From contig NZ_BMEC01000001.1 of the NCBI RefSeq assembly GCF_014636295.1, positions 310,001 through 374,000 on the forward strand: a stretch of 64,000 nt of DNA. The letters run 5' to 3'. Both the position numbers and the translations under genes were made by a program. Below are positions 27,794-36,310 of this stretch, one piece after another. How positions within the stretch are numbered: the first letter of the stretch is position 1; the number at the start of each line of letters is the position of its first letter. Origin of the DNA: Marivirga lumbricoides (GTDB lineage Bacteria > Bacteroidota > Bacteroidia > Cytophagales > Cyclobacteriaceae). A model generated the notes under the pieces. The model saw only the letters and a program-made list of their open reading frames with translations. It made no database searches and was not told the DNA's origin.

Positions 27794-29785
27794 TTATTTC
27801 CCCAGCACCAAGGCAGTTCTGTTCACACAATATATTTTCAGGAAGTCACCCCCTTGCTTTTCAAAACTCACATGCTCTGTTTCAGGATTTAGCCGGTCAA
27901 ACCCTCCGTACTGCGGTGCATCGCTATTAAGAAGGTAACGAAACGTGCCCTTTTTCGGAATCCAAAACTCATAATCAGGAACGGAATTAGTAGGATGGAA
28001 ATTAAATACGAAAATCAGACCTGCTCGCTCAAATATGAGTACATGATTATGCTCATCCACATTCAAAAGCTGTGCTGGTTGTGCACTTAACACCTGCTTT
28101 TCATTTAGCAGATGAACCAAGGCTTTATCAAACTCATTTAAATATTCATATTTAAGCTCGTGGTTATCTACTAAGGACCATTGCCTTCTTGCATATTTGT
28201 AGCTCCATCCATTTCCCTCTCTGGGGAAATCGATCCACTCCGGATGACCAAACTCATTTCCTATAAAGTTGAGGTAGGCTTCTCCTCCTACAGTTGAGGT
28301 GATTAATCGGATCATTTTATGCAAAGCGATTCCTCTGTCAATAATTATATTGTCATCGCTCTTGTTCATATGCCAATACATCTCCTTATCCATCAGCCAG
28401 AAAGCCACTGTTTTATCACCCACCATCGCCTGATCATGTGACTCTGCATAGGCTACTGTTTTTTCACCGTGTCTCCTGTTACTCAGCACATTCCACATCT
28501 CCATCATTTTCCACTCCTCATCGCTTTTATGCTTTAGAAGTTTAATCCACTCATCAGGTATACCCATCCCCAGTCGGTAATCAAACCCGATGCCACCTTC
28601 TTCTACAGGCCTGCAATTGCCGGGCATACCACTCATATCCTCTGCAATACTCAAGGCTTCCGGTTTTATTTGATGAATAAGCGTATTGGCTAACTGTAAG
28701 TATCGAATGGCATCCCAATCAACTCCTTCTTTAAAGTATTTATCATAATGATCAAAAGCCATTCCTTCACCATGGTGATGATAAAGCATAGAAGTAACAC
28801 CATCAAAACGATAACCATCAAAGTGAAATTCTTCCAACCAAAAGCGAATATTGGACAGCAGAAAGCGAGAAACCTCTTCTTTGCCATAGTTAAAAAGTTT
28901 CGAATCCCACCCAGTGTGGTAACCTCTCCCATCCTCATGAAAATACTGATGTCCTGATCCATCAAAGTCGTTCAATCCTTCAGCAAAATTCTTTACCGCA
29001 TGAGAATGAACCATATCCATAATAACTGCTATGCCCATATTGTGAGCAGCATTCACCAGTGACTTTAGGTCTTCCGGTGTCCCAAAACGGGAAGAAGGCG
29101 CAAAAAAATTAGACACATGGTAACCAAAAGACCCATAATACGGATGCTCCTTAATAGCCATCATTTGAATGCAGTTATAACCCAATGCTTTAATCCGCGG
29201 AAGCACATTTTCTTCAAATTCCTTAAACGTCCCTACTCCTTCTTTTTCCTGTGCCATACCCGGATGACACTCATAAATAATAGGCGCTTCTATTTCTTTA
29301 AAATTGAATTTCTTATCAGTCCATTTGAATTTCTTGCTACTTTGCCATATGCAAGCAGTGAAATCGTGAGACTGAGGATCCTGAATAGCATAGCGCGTAT
29401 AGGCTGGCATTCTATCATTTATACCATTAGAGGCTTGTACCCTCACTTTCACTTTGGAAAGATTCTTCAATCCTTCACTATCGGGAATAAAGATTTCCCA
29501 AATATCATTTTCCCCCTTTTTGAGAGGGTGGCTCTCATTGTTCCAATCATTAAAATCTCCTTTTAAATAAAGCTTTTCTGCTGCCGGTGCCCACTCCTTA
29601 TACCACCATCCTTTTTTAGCTGAATCATGATGAAAGCCAAGTTCCTGATGCCGATTTGCATAATTTAATAAAGATCCATACTGCTTTTCTATTCGCTTTA
29701 ATTCATCTTGAAAATATTTAAATCGAGTATTTAAATCCGTTTCATAAGGTGCTAACCAAGGATCATCTTTAATGAGTTGCAGCAT
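27794..29785 (-). CDS. glgB: 1,4-alpha-glucan branching enzyme (GH13), eukaryote-like type
   Basis: Makes alpha-1,6 branches in glycogen-like glucan. An N-terminal CBM48 domain (residues ~60-160, AEKLYLKGDFNDWNNESHPL) precedes the GH13 barrel, with the catalytic Asp in DGYRFDGVTSM, Glu in LSIAEDMSGM and Asp in AESHDQAMVG, and then an alpha-amylase C-terminal domain. Motifs such as LNFIGNEFGHPEWIDFPREG resemble the eukaryotic branching enzyme subgroup more than E. coli GlgB. At 663 residues it is of the shorter form. No other glycogen gene is adjacent. Confidence 0.9.
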   Translation of the reverse strand: MLQLIKDDPWLAPYETDLNTRFKYFQDELKRIEKQYGSLLNYANRHQELGFHHDSAKKGWWYKEWAPAAEKLYLKGDFNDWNNESHPLKKGENDIWEIFIPDSEGLKNLSKVKVRVQASNGINDRMPAYTRYAIQDPQSHDFTACIWQSSKKFKWTDKKFNFKEIEAPIIYECHPGMAQEKEGVGTFKEFEENVLPRIKALGYNCIQMMAIKEHPYYGSFGYHVSNFFAPSSRFGTPEDLKSLVNAAHNMGIAVIMDMVHSHAVKNFAEGLNDFDGSGHQYFHEDGRGYHTGWDSKLFNYGKEEVSRFLLSNIRFWLEEFHFDGYRFDGVTSMLYHHHGEGMAFDHYDKYFKEGVDWDAIRYLQLANTLIHQIKPEALSIAEDMSGMPGNCRPVEEGGIGFDYRLGMGIPDEWIKLLKHKSDEEWKMMEMWNVLSNRRHGEKTVAYAESHDQAMVGDKTVAFWLMDKEMYWHMNKSDDNIIIDRGIALHKMIRLITSTVGGEAYLNFIGNEFGHPEWIDFPREGNGWSYKYARRQWSLVDNHELKYEYLNEFDKALVHLLNEKQVLSAQPAQLLNVDEHNHVLIFERAGLIFVFNFHPTNSVPDYEFWIPKKGTFRYLLNSDAPQYGGFDRLNPETEHVSFEKQGGDFLKIYCVNRTALVLGK

Positions 29786-29976
29786 AGGAGTTCATTTAGC
29801 AGTAAAATAAGAATAAGAAAAGATACGGTAATCCATTTGAATAAACAGGTATTTATGAATGTAATTGTAACATATGTAAAAAATTAAGACGAGGTACAGC
29901 TATAGTTGTTACTCTTTAGAGAACTAATTGAAAAAAATTAGAAGAATAGCCTGCAAATTAAAATCTGAGGCTTAGT

Positions 29977-29992
29977 TTTGCGTAATCGCAAA
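29977..29992. promoter_or_regulatory. Short inverted repeat upstream of osmC
   Basis: TTTGCG (29977-29982) and CGCAAA (29987-29992) flank a 4-nt centre, 18 nt before the OsmC start codon. It may be an operator or part of the leader; the arms are short. Confidence 0.3.
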
Positions 29993-30009
29993 CCCTTTAT
30001 CTGAAGTTT

Positions 30010-30423
30010 ATGAAAATCATCACCAACATGTTGGCTCCTAAGGAGTATGAGAGCAAAAATGAATCGGGGAATATTCTCAACATTGATATGTATAATGCCA
30101 AAGAGAAAGACTTTTTCTCTCCCATGGAAAGTCTTTTGGGTGCATTAGCTTCCTGCGCTGCAGTAGATTTGGTTGAAATGATCAAAAAAAGAAGAAAAGA
30201 ATTACTAGCACTCCAGATAGAAACACATGGCGAAAGAAGAGAAGAACATCCACGTTCATTCCATAAGATTCACATGGTTTTTACTGCAACTTCCTCTGAC
30301 CTCAAAACAGAAGAATTTGAAAAGCTTGTTGAGCTGGCTGCAGGAAAATATTGCTCTGTTTCAGGAACCTTAGGTGTGGTAGCCTCTCATGAAGTGTTAA
30401 TTAAAAAGCCTAATGGAGACTAA
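30010..30423 (+). CDS. OsmC/Ohr-family peroxiredoxin-like protein
   Basis: A 137-residue OsmC-fold protein. The two redox Cys are in ALASCAAVDLVEM (helix) and KYCSVSGTLG, the arrangement used by family members to reduce organic hydroperoxides. It is closer to the YhfA/OsmC-like branch than to Ohr. No signal peptide, so cytosolic. It is transcribed alone and converges on the his operon. Confidence 0.88.
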   Translation: MKIITNMLAPKEYESKNESGNILNIDMYNAKEKDFFSPMESLLGALASCAAVDLVEMIKKRRKELLALQIETHGERREEHPRSFHKIHMVFTATSSDLKTEEFEKLVELAAGKYCSVSGTLGVVASHEVLIKKPNGD

Positions 30424-30457
30424 TCCTAGCTATCCCAGCTGCAGAAAGTAAGAAAAG

Positions 30458-30484
30458 AGTCGGAGAAAATCTATTCCTCCGACT
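30458..30484. terminator. Hairpin terminator of the his operon / osmC
   Basis: AGTCGGAG (30458-30465) pairs with CTCCGACT (30477-30484) around an 11-nt loop, with T-rich sequence beyond the stem on the minus strand and a weaker one on the plus strand. It lies between the convergent osmC and hisC genes. Confidence 0.75.
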
Positions 30485-30491
30485 ATTGATT

Positions 30492-31550
30492 TTAATCTCT
30501 TGCCAACTCCTCCAGTAGCTTCACCAATTGCCTGTTTTCCTCTTCGGTTCCTATTGTAATGCGTAAACAATCATTGCAAAGTCTCACTTTTGATCGATCG
30601 CGTAACACTACTCCCTCCTCTATTAACTTATCATAGATATTTGAAGCATCATTAATTTGTATAAGCAGAAAATTGGCATCAGAAGGATGGATTTGTTTTA
30701 CTCCAGGCACATCTGCCAGCATTTGTGCCAGAATGTCCCTTTCACCCAGAATAGCAGCTACCTGCTTTTCCATTTCTGATTTTTCATTTAATGCGGCTAA
30801 AACCAATTCCTGATTTGGACCACTGATATTGTAAGGTGGCTTCACTTTGTTCAGGATTTTTATCAATTCAGCATTGGCAAAAGCCATACCTAACCTCACA
30901 GATGCAAGCCCCCACGCTTTGCTAAGCGTTTGCATCACTACCAAATTAGGGTAATTGTTAATTAGCTCAGTATATGATTCTTGCGCTGAAAAATCTATAT
31001 AGGCCTCATCAATTATAACTATACCTTTAAACTGATTAAGCAATTGTTGAATAGCATCGGCCCTTAAACTGTTTCCGGTTGGATTATTGGGGGAACAGAT
31101 AAATAACATTTTCACATTCTTTTCTGCTGCAACCAGAATATTTTCTACATCTAGTTGATACTGCTCAGTAAGCGGCACTTCTATATTCTCCACATTATGG
31201 ATAGCTGCAGATACACCATACATTCCGTAAGTAGGGGGACAAGTTATGACTGCATCTTTTCCCGGCTCACAAAAAATCCTGTATAAAAGATCAATGGCTT
31301 CGTCACTTCCATTCCCTAAAAATATTGAGTCTTTATTTATTGACTTAATGCCTGACAGCTTAGCTTTAATTTCCTTCTGATGAGGATCTGGATAGCGGTT
31401 GTATCCTTTGTGCATTTCATCATAAGGATTTTCATTGGCATCCAAAAATATTTTTGCCTCTCCGGAAAATTCGTCCCTGGCGGAGGAATAAGGTTTTAAT
31501 TTCAATATATGTGGGCGAATGTAATCTACCCAATTAATAGTTGGTGTCAT
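30492..31550 (-). CDS. hisC: Histidinol-phosphate aminotransferase
   Basis: PLP-dependent transamination of imidazole acetol-phosphate with glutamate. The fold type I motifs are present: LGNGSDEAIDLL, SPNNPTGN, the PLP Asp region VIIDEAYIDF, and the PLP-binding Lys in TLSKAWGLASVRLG; the C-terminal Arg motif is in LCNDCLRITIGT. 352 residues is normal. It is the last his gene in this operon, 13 bp after hisD; the rest of the pathway is not here. Confidence 0.96.
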   Translation of the reverse strand: MTPTINWVDYIRPHILKLKPYSSARDEFSGEAKIFLDANENPYDEMHKGYNRYPDPHQKEIKAKLSGIKSINKDSIFLGNGSDEAIDLLYRIFCEPGKDAVITCPPTYGMYGVSAAIHNVENIEVPLTEQYQLDVENILVAAEKNVKMLFICSPNNPTGNSLRADAIQQLLNQFKGIVIIDEAYIDFSAQESYTELINNYPNLVVMQTLSKAWGLASVRLGMAFANAELIKILNKVKPPYNISGPNQELVLAALNEKSEMEKQVAAILGERDILAQMLADVPGVKQIHPSDANFLLIQINDASNIYDKLIEEGVVLRDRSKVRLCNDCLRITIGTEEENRQLVKLLEELARD

Positions 31551-31563
31551 AAAAATATTTTTT

Positions 31564-32859
31564 TCAGGATCGCTTTTTCTTAATGCTTTTCAATCTGACA
31601 GATACAGCATTTTTATGTGCCTGCAACATTTCAGCTGCCGCCATTTCTTCCACATGTGGGCCTAAATTTTGCAAACCTTTCTCCGTAATCTCCTGATAGG
31701 TTATATTTTTTACGAAGCTATCCAAAGAAACACCGCTATATGCTCTTGCTGCTCCATTAGTTGGTAAGGTATGGTTTGTTCCGGATGCATAATCTCCTGC
31801 TGATTCCGGAGTAAAGTAACCCAAAAATATGGAGCCTGCATTATCTATTTTATCAGCCATTTCACGGGCATTTTTACAGAGAAAAATCAAATGTTCAGGA
31901 GCATATTCGTTGATAAGTTCAATTGCTTCCTCTTCATTTTTTAAGATAATCACCAGACTATTCTGCAAGCATCTCTCGGCAATTTCCCACCTGGGTAGCT
32001 CTCTTAATTGCGTATAAATCTCTTTTTGCAACTCAGGCAACTTTACATCACTAGTTGTTACAAAAACCACCTGGCTATCTACTCCGTGCTCAGCCTGGGA
32101 GAGTAAATCAGCGGCAATAAAAGCAGGGTCAGCCCCTTCATCGGCATAAACCAATACCTCAGAAGGACCTGCGGGCATATCAATTGCTACCGCTTCTAAG
32201 CTGGCCAATTGTTTAGCTGCTGTAACATACTGGTTACCTGGCCCAAAGATCTTATCTACTTTAGGTACGGTTTCTGTTCCATAAGCCATCGCTGCAATTG
32301 CCTGCGCACCTCCCACTTTTATAATTTTGGTAATGCCTGAAATTTGTGCTGCATATAAAATAGCAGGGTGCAAATTACCTTGCTTATCTGGCGGACTGCA
32401 AAGAACTATCTCCCTACAACCGGCAATTTTCGCAGGAATAGCAAGCATGAGCACTGTACTGAAAAGAGGAGCACTCCCTCCGGGAATATATAAGCCTACT
32501 TTTGGAATACCAATGGATTTTCGCTCACACACTACCCCTTCCATAGTTTCTATTTTAAGAGGTTTCAGCTTTTGGGCTTCGTGAAATACTGTTATATTCT
32601 TATGTGCTACTTCAATGGCAGTTTTTAAGGCTTTGTTTAATTCATCACCTGCCTTTTCTATTTCTTTTGTTGAAACTACAAGATTTTCAATTGCTACACC
32701 ATCAAATTTATGGGTATACTCCTTCAATGCTTCATCTCCTGATTCAAGTACCTGGTCCATTATTGGTTGCACCACCTTTCTTATTTCTGATAAGGAAACA
32801 GTGGGTCTTTTAAGCAACTCTTTCCAACTTTCCCTGTTGGGATTATAAAATTCCTTCAT
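31564..32859 (-). CDS. hisD: Histidinol dehydrogenase
   Basis: Zinc enzyme performing the last two oxidations, histidinol to histidine, with NAD. Visible blocks: YIPGGSAPLFSTVLM, KIFGPGNQYVTAAKQ, the substrate loop LSQAEHGVDSQV with its Zn-linked Gln-His, the Glu-His site in NEYAPEHLIF and the last Zn His in SGTNHTLPT. 431 residues is full length. It follows hisG by 16 bp and precedes hisC by 13 bp. Confidence 0.97.
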   Translation of the reverse strand: MKEFYNPNRESWKELLKRPTVSLSEIRKVVQPIMDQVLESGDEALKEYTHKFDGVAIENLVVSTKEIEKAGDELNKALKTAIEVAHKNITVFHEAQKLKPLKIETMEGVVCERKSIGIPKVGLYIPGGSAPLFSTVLMLAIPAKIAGCREIVLCSPPDKQGNLHPAILYAAQISGITKIIKVGGAQAIAAMAYGTETVPKVDKIFGPGNQYVTAAKQLASLEAVAIDMPAGPSEVLVYADEGADPAFIAADLLSQAEHGVDSQVVFVTTSDVKLPELQKEIYTQLRELPRWEIAERCLQNSLVIILKNEEEAIELINEYAPEHLIFLCKNAREMADKIDNAGSIFLGYFTPESAGDYASGTNHTLPTNGAARAYSGVSLDSFVKNITYQEITEKGLQNLGPHVEEMAAAEMLQAHKNAVSVRLKSIKKKRS

Positions 32860-32875
32860 CTCTTAAATCTTCGTA

Positions 32876-33733
32876 TTATAAAATCATTTTCTCTATTGAA
32901 GAAACCAAAATACCTTCAGCTCCGGCTTTTTTCAGCTTCTCAATCACTTCCCAAAAATCATCTTCTTTTACTACAGAATGTAAAGAACTCCAACCTTCCA
33001 TTGCTAGCGGTAAAATAGTAGGGCTTTTCATCCCCGGCAAGAGCGAAATAATTTCATCAATAGCACTATTAGGTGCATTCAATAGAATGTATTTGTTTTG
33101 TTTACCTTCCTGAACAGCATTTATTCTAAAAATCAACTGATTTAGAATATTTCTCTTATCAGCACTCAAAGCATTTTGAGCGATAAGAACTGCCTCAGAA
33201 CGCATAATAACATCAGCTTCTTTTAATCCATTGCTTAATAAGGTGCTCCCTGAGCTCACTATATCACAAACTGCTTCAGCCAAACCTATGCTCGGAGCAA
33301 TTTCCACAGATCCGCTTATTTCATGAATCTCAGCATTAACTTTCTTCCCTTTTAAATAATTTCCTAAAATCTTCGGGTAAGATGTAGCAATGCTTTTTCC
33401 CTCTAATTCATGAATATTTTTATAATCCCAGTTTCTATCCACACCTATTGAAAGACGACATTTAGAGAATCCTAACTTTTTAACAAGCTCAACATCATTT
33501 TCTTTCTCCACCAACACGTTTTCTCCCACAATACCCAAATCAGCTACCCCATCTTCCACATAACCAGGGATATCATCATCCCTTAAAAAGAGAAATTCCA
33601 AGGGAAAATTGTCCGCTGTCGCTTTTAATTTACCCTTACCATTATTAAGTTTTATTCCGCACTCCTTAATTAATTTCAGCGAATCTTCACTTAGTCGACC
33701 CGACTTTTGTATAGCAATTTTTAATACGTTCAT
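32876..33733 (-). CDS. hisG: ATP phosphoribosyltransferase, long form
   Basis: First and controlling step of histidine synthesis: ATP plus PRPP to phosphoribosyl-ATP. Residues 1 to about 205 form the two catalytic lobes (LKIAIQKSGRL, the PRPP-binding EISGSVEIAPSIGLA and IVSSGSTL), and the last 75 residues are the regulatory HisG C domain (LNAPNSAIDEI, GMKSPTILPLA) that binds histidine for feedback inhibition. The long form works without HisZ. It begins about 130 nt downstream of a histidine-rich leader peptide. Confidence 0.96.
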   Translation of the reverse strand: MNVLKIAIQKSGRLSEDSLKLIKECGIKLNNGKGKLKATADNFPLEFLFLRDDDIPGYVEDGVADLGIVGENVLVEKENDVELVKKLGFSKCRLSIGVDRNWDYKNIHELEGKSIATSYPKILGNYLKGKKVNAEIHEISGSVEIAPSIGLAEAVCDIVSSGSTLLSNGLKEADVIMRSEAVLIAQNALSADKRNILNQLIFRINAVQEGKQNKYILLNAPNSAIDEIISLLPGMKSPTILPLAMEGWSSLHSVVKEDDFWEVIEKLKKAGAEGILVSSIEKMIL

Positions 33734-33823
33734 TAGTTAAATTTGAATATTTGAAAAGAATAGTAAAATAAGTGATTTACAGATGAAATGTTTTATCAAA
33801 TTCAGCAAATCTTAATTATAAAA

Positions 33824-33925
33824 CGGCAACAGTTTGCCTGGGGCGATATATGATTATTTTTCCTCTTATAAAGAGGAATGATGGAATACATGAGTGCTGT
33901 GCATTGCCTGAGAAGCAATGTTTAA
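33824..33925 (-). promoter_or_regulatory. Candidate histidine attenuator region
   Basis: Between the promoter and hisG, in transcript order: stem CATTGC/GCAATG (33915-33920 with 33902-33907) that contains the leader start codon; a perfect 8-bp hairpin over the leader stop (33871-33878 with 33860-33867); and a 5-bp GGCAA/TTGCC hairpin (33834-33838 with 33825-33829) followed by GTTTTA, a weak terminator. The segment CAGGCAA occurs at both 33904-33910 and 33834-33840, so the terminator's TTGCC has an alternative partner. This is the layout of transcription attenuation, inferred by eye. Confidence 0.6.
33866..33904 (-). CDS. Histidine leader peptide MHSTHVFHHSSL
   Basis: A 12-codon frame from ATG at 33904 to TAA at 33866, with four His in twelve residues including a His-His pair at 8-9. 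It lies downstream of a good promoter and upstream of hisG, and overlaps hairpins. Ribosome stalling at the His codons when charged histidyl-tRNA is scarce would sense histidine, as in classical his leaders. Chance of four His in such a short frame exactly here is low. No Shine-Dalgarno is seen, as usual in this phylum. Confidence 0.75.
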   Translation of the reverse strand: MHSTHVFHHSSL

Positions 33926-33962
33926 AATAGCTTTATTTGTAAAATATTTACCCATGTGCTTG

Positions 33963-33992
33963 CAAATGTAGAAAGTAATTCATTAAATCCAA
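33963..33992 (-). promoter_or_regulatory. Promoter of the his operon
   Basis: On the minus strand TTG (33992-33990), a 19-nt spacer, then TACATTTG (33970-33963) match the Bacteroidota -33/-7 promoter in both boxes and in spacing. Transcription would begin near 33956, about 50 nt before the leader start codon. A second TATATTTG at 34016-34023 has no matching -33 box. The 373-base gap to the next gene also holds that gene's own upstream region. Confidence 0.7.
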
Positions 33993-34106
33993 TAATTAAT
34001 CATGAATTTTAGCTTCAAATATATTTTACCTTAAATAAGGCATTTAATTAGTGTTTACTAATGAATTCATATTGTCAAATCCGGTAAAAGTTTATATTTT
34101 AGTAAC

Positions 34107-34583
34107 ATGAGAAGGATAGATGCATTATTGGAAGAATATGGAGCAAGTCATAAAAATGCCTTTAATAAAAAAGTGCATTGGGTTTGTGTCCCACTAATTT
34201 TTTGGAGCGTTGTAGCACTTTTATATTCCATCCCTAATGATCAGCTTACCTATATTTTCGGAGTAGGTTATTTTGATAATTGGGCTGTAATTGTGTTATT
34301 TTTGGCACTTATATACTATTTTACTTTGTCAGTACCTTTGGCGCTGGGTCTTTTTGTTTTCGCAGTTATTTGCATTGCCGTAGCAAGGGCGGTTAGTGGC
34401 TGGGAAGTTTTACCGCTTTGGGCCGTGGGCTTAATAGTGTTTTTCCTGGCCTGGATAGGTCAGTTTTACGGACACAAAATAGAAGGTAAGAAACCCTCTT
34501 TTCTTAAAGACCTTCAATTTTTATTGATTGGACCAGCCTGGTTACTTCATTTTATCTACAAGAAAATCGGCTTAAGGTACTGA
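34107..34583 (+). CDS. Mpo1/DUF962-family membrane protein
   Basis: A 158-residue membrane protein with about four hydrophobic segments. It begins with the family pattern YGASHKNAFNKKVHWVCVP, which carries His residues, and ends with WIGQFYGHKIEGKKPSFLKD and the QFLLIGPAWLLHF helix, as in the DUF962 family. The yeast member Mpo1 is an iron-dependent dioxygenase of 2-hydroxy fatty acids; the bacterial role is not established. The conserved His would bind metal. It is divergent from the his operon. Confidence 0.85.
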   Translation: MRRIDALLEEYGASHKNAFNKKVHWVCVPLIFWSVVALLYSIPNDQLTYIFGVGYFDNWAVIVLFLALIYYFTLSVPLALGLFVFAVICIAVARAVSGWEVLPLWAVGLIVFFLAWIGQFYGHKIEGKKPSFLKDLQFLLIGPAWLLHFIYKKIGLRY

Positions 34584-34669
34584 AGCACTGGCTCATTTTT
34601 TACATCTTTACCAGAATAATTTACTGAATACAAGCCGGCTATACGGGCTTTACAAATTACTTTTAGCTA

Positions 34670-35587
34670 ATGAAATTGTTTAAATCTTTGTTTTTCTTAA
34701 TCACCATTCTTTTTGCAGTTAACAGTTTAGCCCAAGAAGGAACTGTTGACACCTCTCCTAGTATAAAGAGTGAAATTTTAAAAAGAGAAATGCATTATTC
34801 TGTTTATTTGCCGGAGGGATATGATCAATCTGTCCGGGACTATCCTGTACTATATTTGTTGCACGGTATGTGGGGTGATTACACTGATTGGGTAATTAAA
34901 GGTGAAATCAACAGAATTGCCTCCGGTTTAATGGCTGACGGAAGTATTCCAGAAATGATTATCATTATGCCTGATGGCCTTACGGATGCATTTTACATCA
35001 ACAACTATGACAAATCGGTCAGGTGGAACGACTTTTTCTATGAAGAATTTATCCCACAGGTAGAAAAAAGGTTCCGAATTTTAAAAAACAAAAACAATAG
35101 AGCCATTGCAGGCTTATCAATGGGAGGTTATGGCGCGCTTTATCACGCTATTTCACACAAAGAGATGTTTAAAGCTTGTTATGCTTTAAGTGCAGCGGTA
35201 CTGGAAGTTGAACCTTCCAAAGAAGGAGCCGGGACTAACGGTGGTCAGGGAGCTAATTTTAATACAAAGCTATGGGGGCCATTGAATGATGAGGGGCTAC
35301 CCACTAATTATAAAAAGCACTCTGTTCAAGAAATGATAAAAGAAATGGATAATTATAAGGCTCCTAGTCCGTTTGGTCCGGGTGCTGAAAAAAGTATGCC
35401 AGCGATAACACTTGATTGTGGAGATGATGACTTTCTTCTTAAACAAAACACAAATTTAACGCACATCTTTAAAAGCAAAAATATACCATTTGAATTAAGA
35501 ATCAGAGATGGAGGCCACACTTGGGAATATTGGAGAACCGGCATAGCATTAGGCCTTGATTTTGTAGGAAGTGCTTTTAGAAATTGA
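34670..35587 (+). CDS. Secreted esterase, alpha/beta hydrolase (esterase D/feruloyl esterase-like)
   Basis: A 305-residue exported protein: signal peptide (MKLFKSLFFLITILF, cleavage after LAQ) then an alpha/beta hydrolase of the putative esterase family. The nucleophile Ser is in AGLSMGGYG, the acid in TLDCGDDDFL and the His in RDGGHTWEYW; YLLHGMWGDYTDW supplies the oxyanion loop. Relatives cleave feruloyl, acetyl or small acyl esters. In a polysaccharide-degrading bacterium a deacetylase role is plausible but unproved. Confidence 0.87.
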   Translation: MKLFKSLFFLITILFAVNSLAQEGTVDTSPSIKSEILKREMHYSVYLPEGYDQSVRDYPVLYLLHGMWGDYTDWVIKGEINRIASGLMADGSIPEMIIIMPDGLTDAFYINNYDKSVRWNDFFYEEFIPQVEKRFRILKNKNNRAIAGLSMGGYGALYHAISHKEMFKACYALSAAVLEVEPSKEGAGTNGGQGANFNTKLWGPLNDEGLPTNYKKHSVQEMIKEMDNYKAPSPFGPGAEKSMPAITLDCGDDDFLLKQNTNLTHIFKSKNIPFELRIRDGGHTWEYWRTGIALGLDFVGSAFRN

Positions 35588-35617
35588 AAAGTGTAAAATA
35601 TTTAAAATACCCTTTTC
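35586..35617. terminator. Weak hairpin between convergent genes
   Basis: GAAAAG (35586-35591) pairs with CTTTTC (35612-35617), with further AT pairs inside, between the esterase and YigZ genes. Stem short, AT-rich. Confidence 0.4.
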
Positions 35618-35618
35618 A

Positions 35619-36215
35619 TTATTCTAATTTAGAAAAAGTCAGACCGGGAATCTTTTCTGCTTCTTCACTAAAATTTTGAGTGAGCGAACACCTCACTCCT
35701 ATTTTAGCTTTGCACGTATCTGTAAAGTCCTGGTGAATAATAGTAGCCTCAAAATCCGACATCAGTTTCATTACCTCGTTCGTAAGCTCATAGCTGTAAC
35801 GAAGCTCATACTCCTCTTCAACAACTTCCTTTACTATTTTTGCATTCTCTAACACATCAAAAGCTGCCGTTTTGTAGGCATTTATCAAACCGGAAACACC
35901 TAGTTTTGTCCCTCCAAAATAACGAATTACAACAACCAGTACCTGCTTTAAGTTTTTAGATCTGATCTGTCCCAAAATAGGATCTCCTGCTGAGTGATTC
36001 GGCTCTCCATCGTCATTTGCCCTATACTTGTGTTCATCAAGAATATAGGCATAACAATGGTGTCTGGCATCATAATATTTCTTTCGAAGTTCTTCCTGAA
36101 TTGCCTTTATTTGCTCTTCACTTTGCACCCTGAAACTAAGCCCTATAAATTTACTTCCTTTTTCTTTATATAAACTTTCAGCGCTTCCTTCAACAGTAAA
36201 AAAGTAATCTTCCAT
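35619..36215 (-). CDS. YigZ/IMPACT-family protein
   Basis: A 198-residue protein of the UPF0029 (IMPACT/YigZ) family. The family block is present: SKFIGLSFRVQSEEQ, ARHHCYAYIL, DDGEPNHSAGDPILGQI, VVIRYFGGTKLGVSGLI, followed by the C-terminal DUF1949 ferredoxin-like domain. The eukaryotic member regulates GCN2; the bacterial function is not settled. It is divergent from the polysaccharide operon. Confidence 0.9.
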   Translation of the reverse strand: MEDYFFTVEGSAESLYKEKGSKFIGLSFRVQSEEQIKAIQEELRKKYYDARHHCYAYILDEHKYRANDDGEPNHSAGDPILGQIRSKNLKQVLVVVIRYFGGTKLGVSGLINAYKTAAFDVLENAKIVKEVVEEEYELRYSYELTNEVMKLMSDFEATIIHQDFTDTCKAKIGVRCSLTQNFSEEAEKIPGLTFSKLE

Positions 36216-36310
36216 TTATTTCTTATATTTCGGTGGTGCTTTTAAGCCACCGGCAAGTTAAATCCATTGCAAAAATCAAAAGTCGTTAATCGTTGATTAA
36301 AAATCCAACT

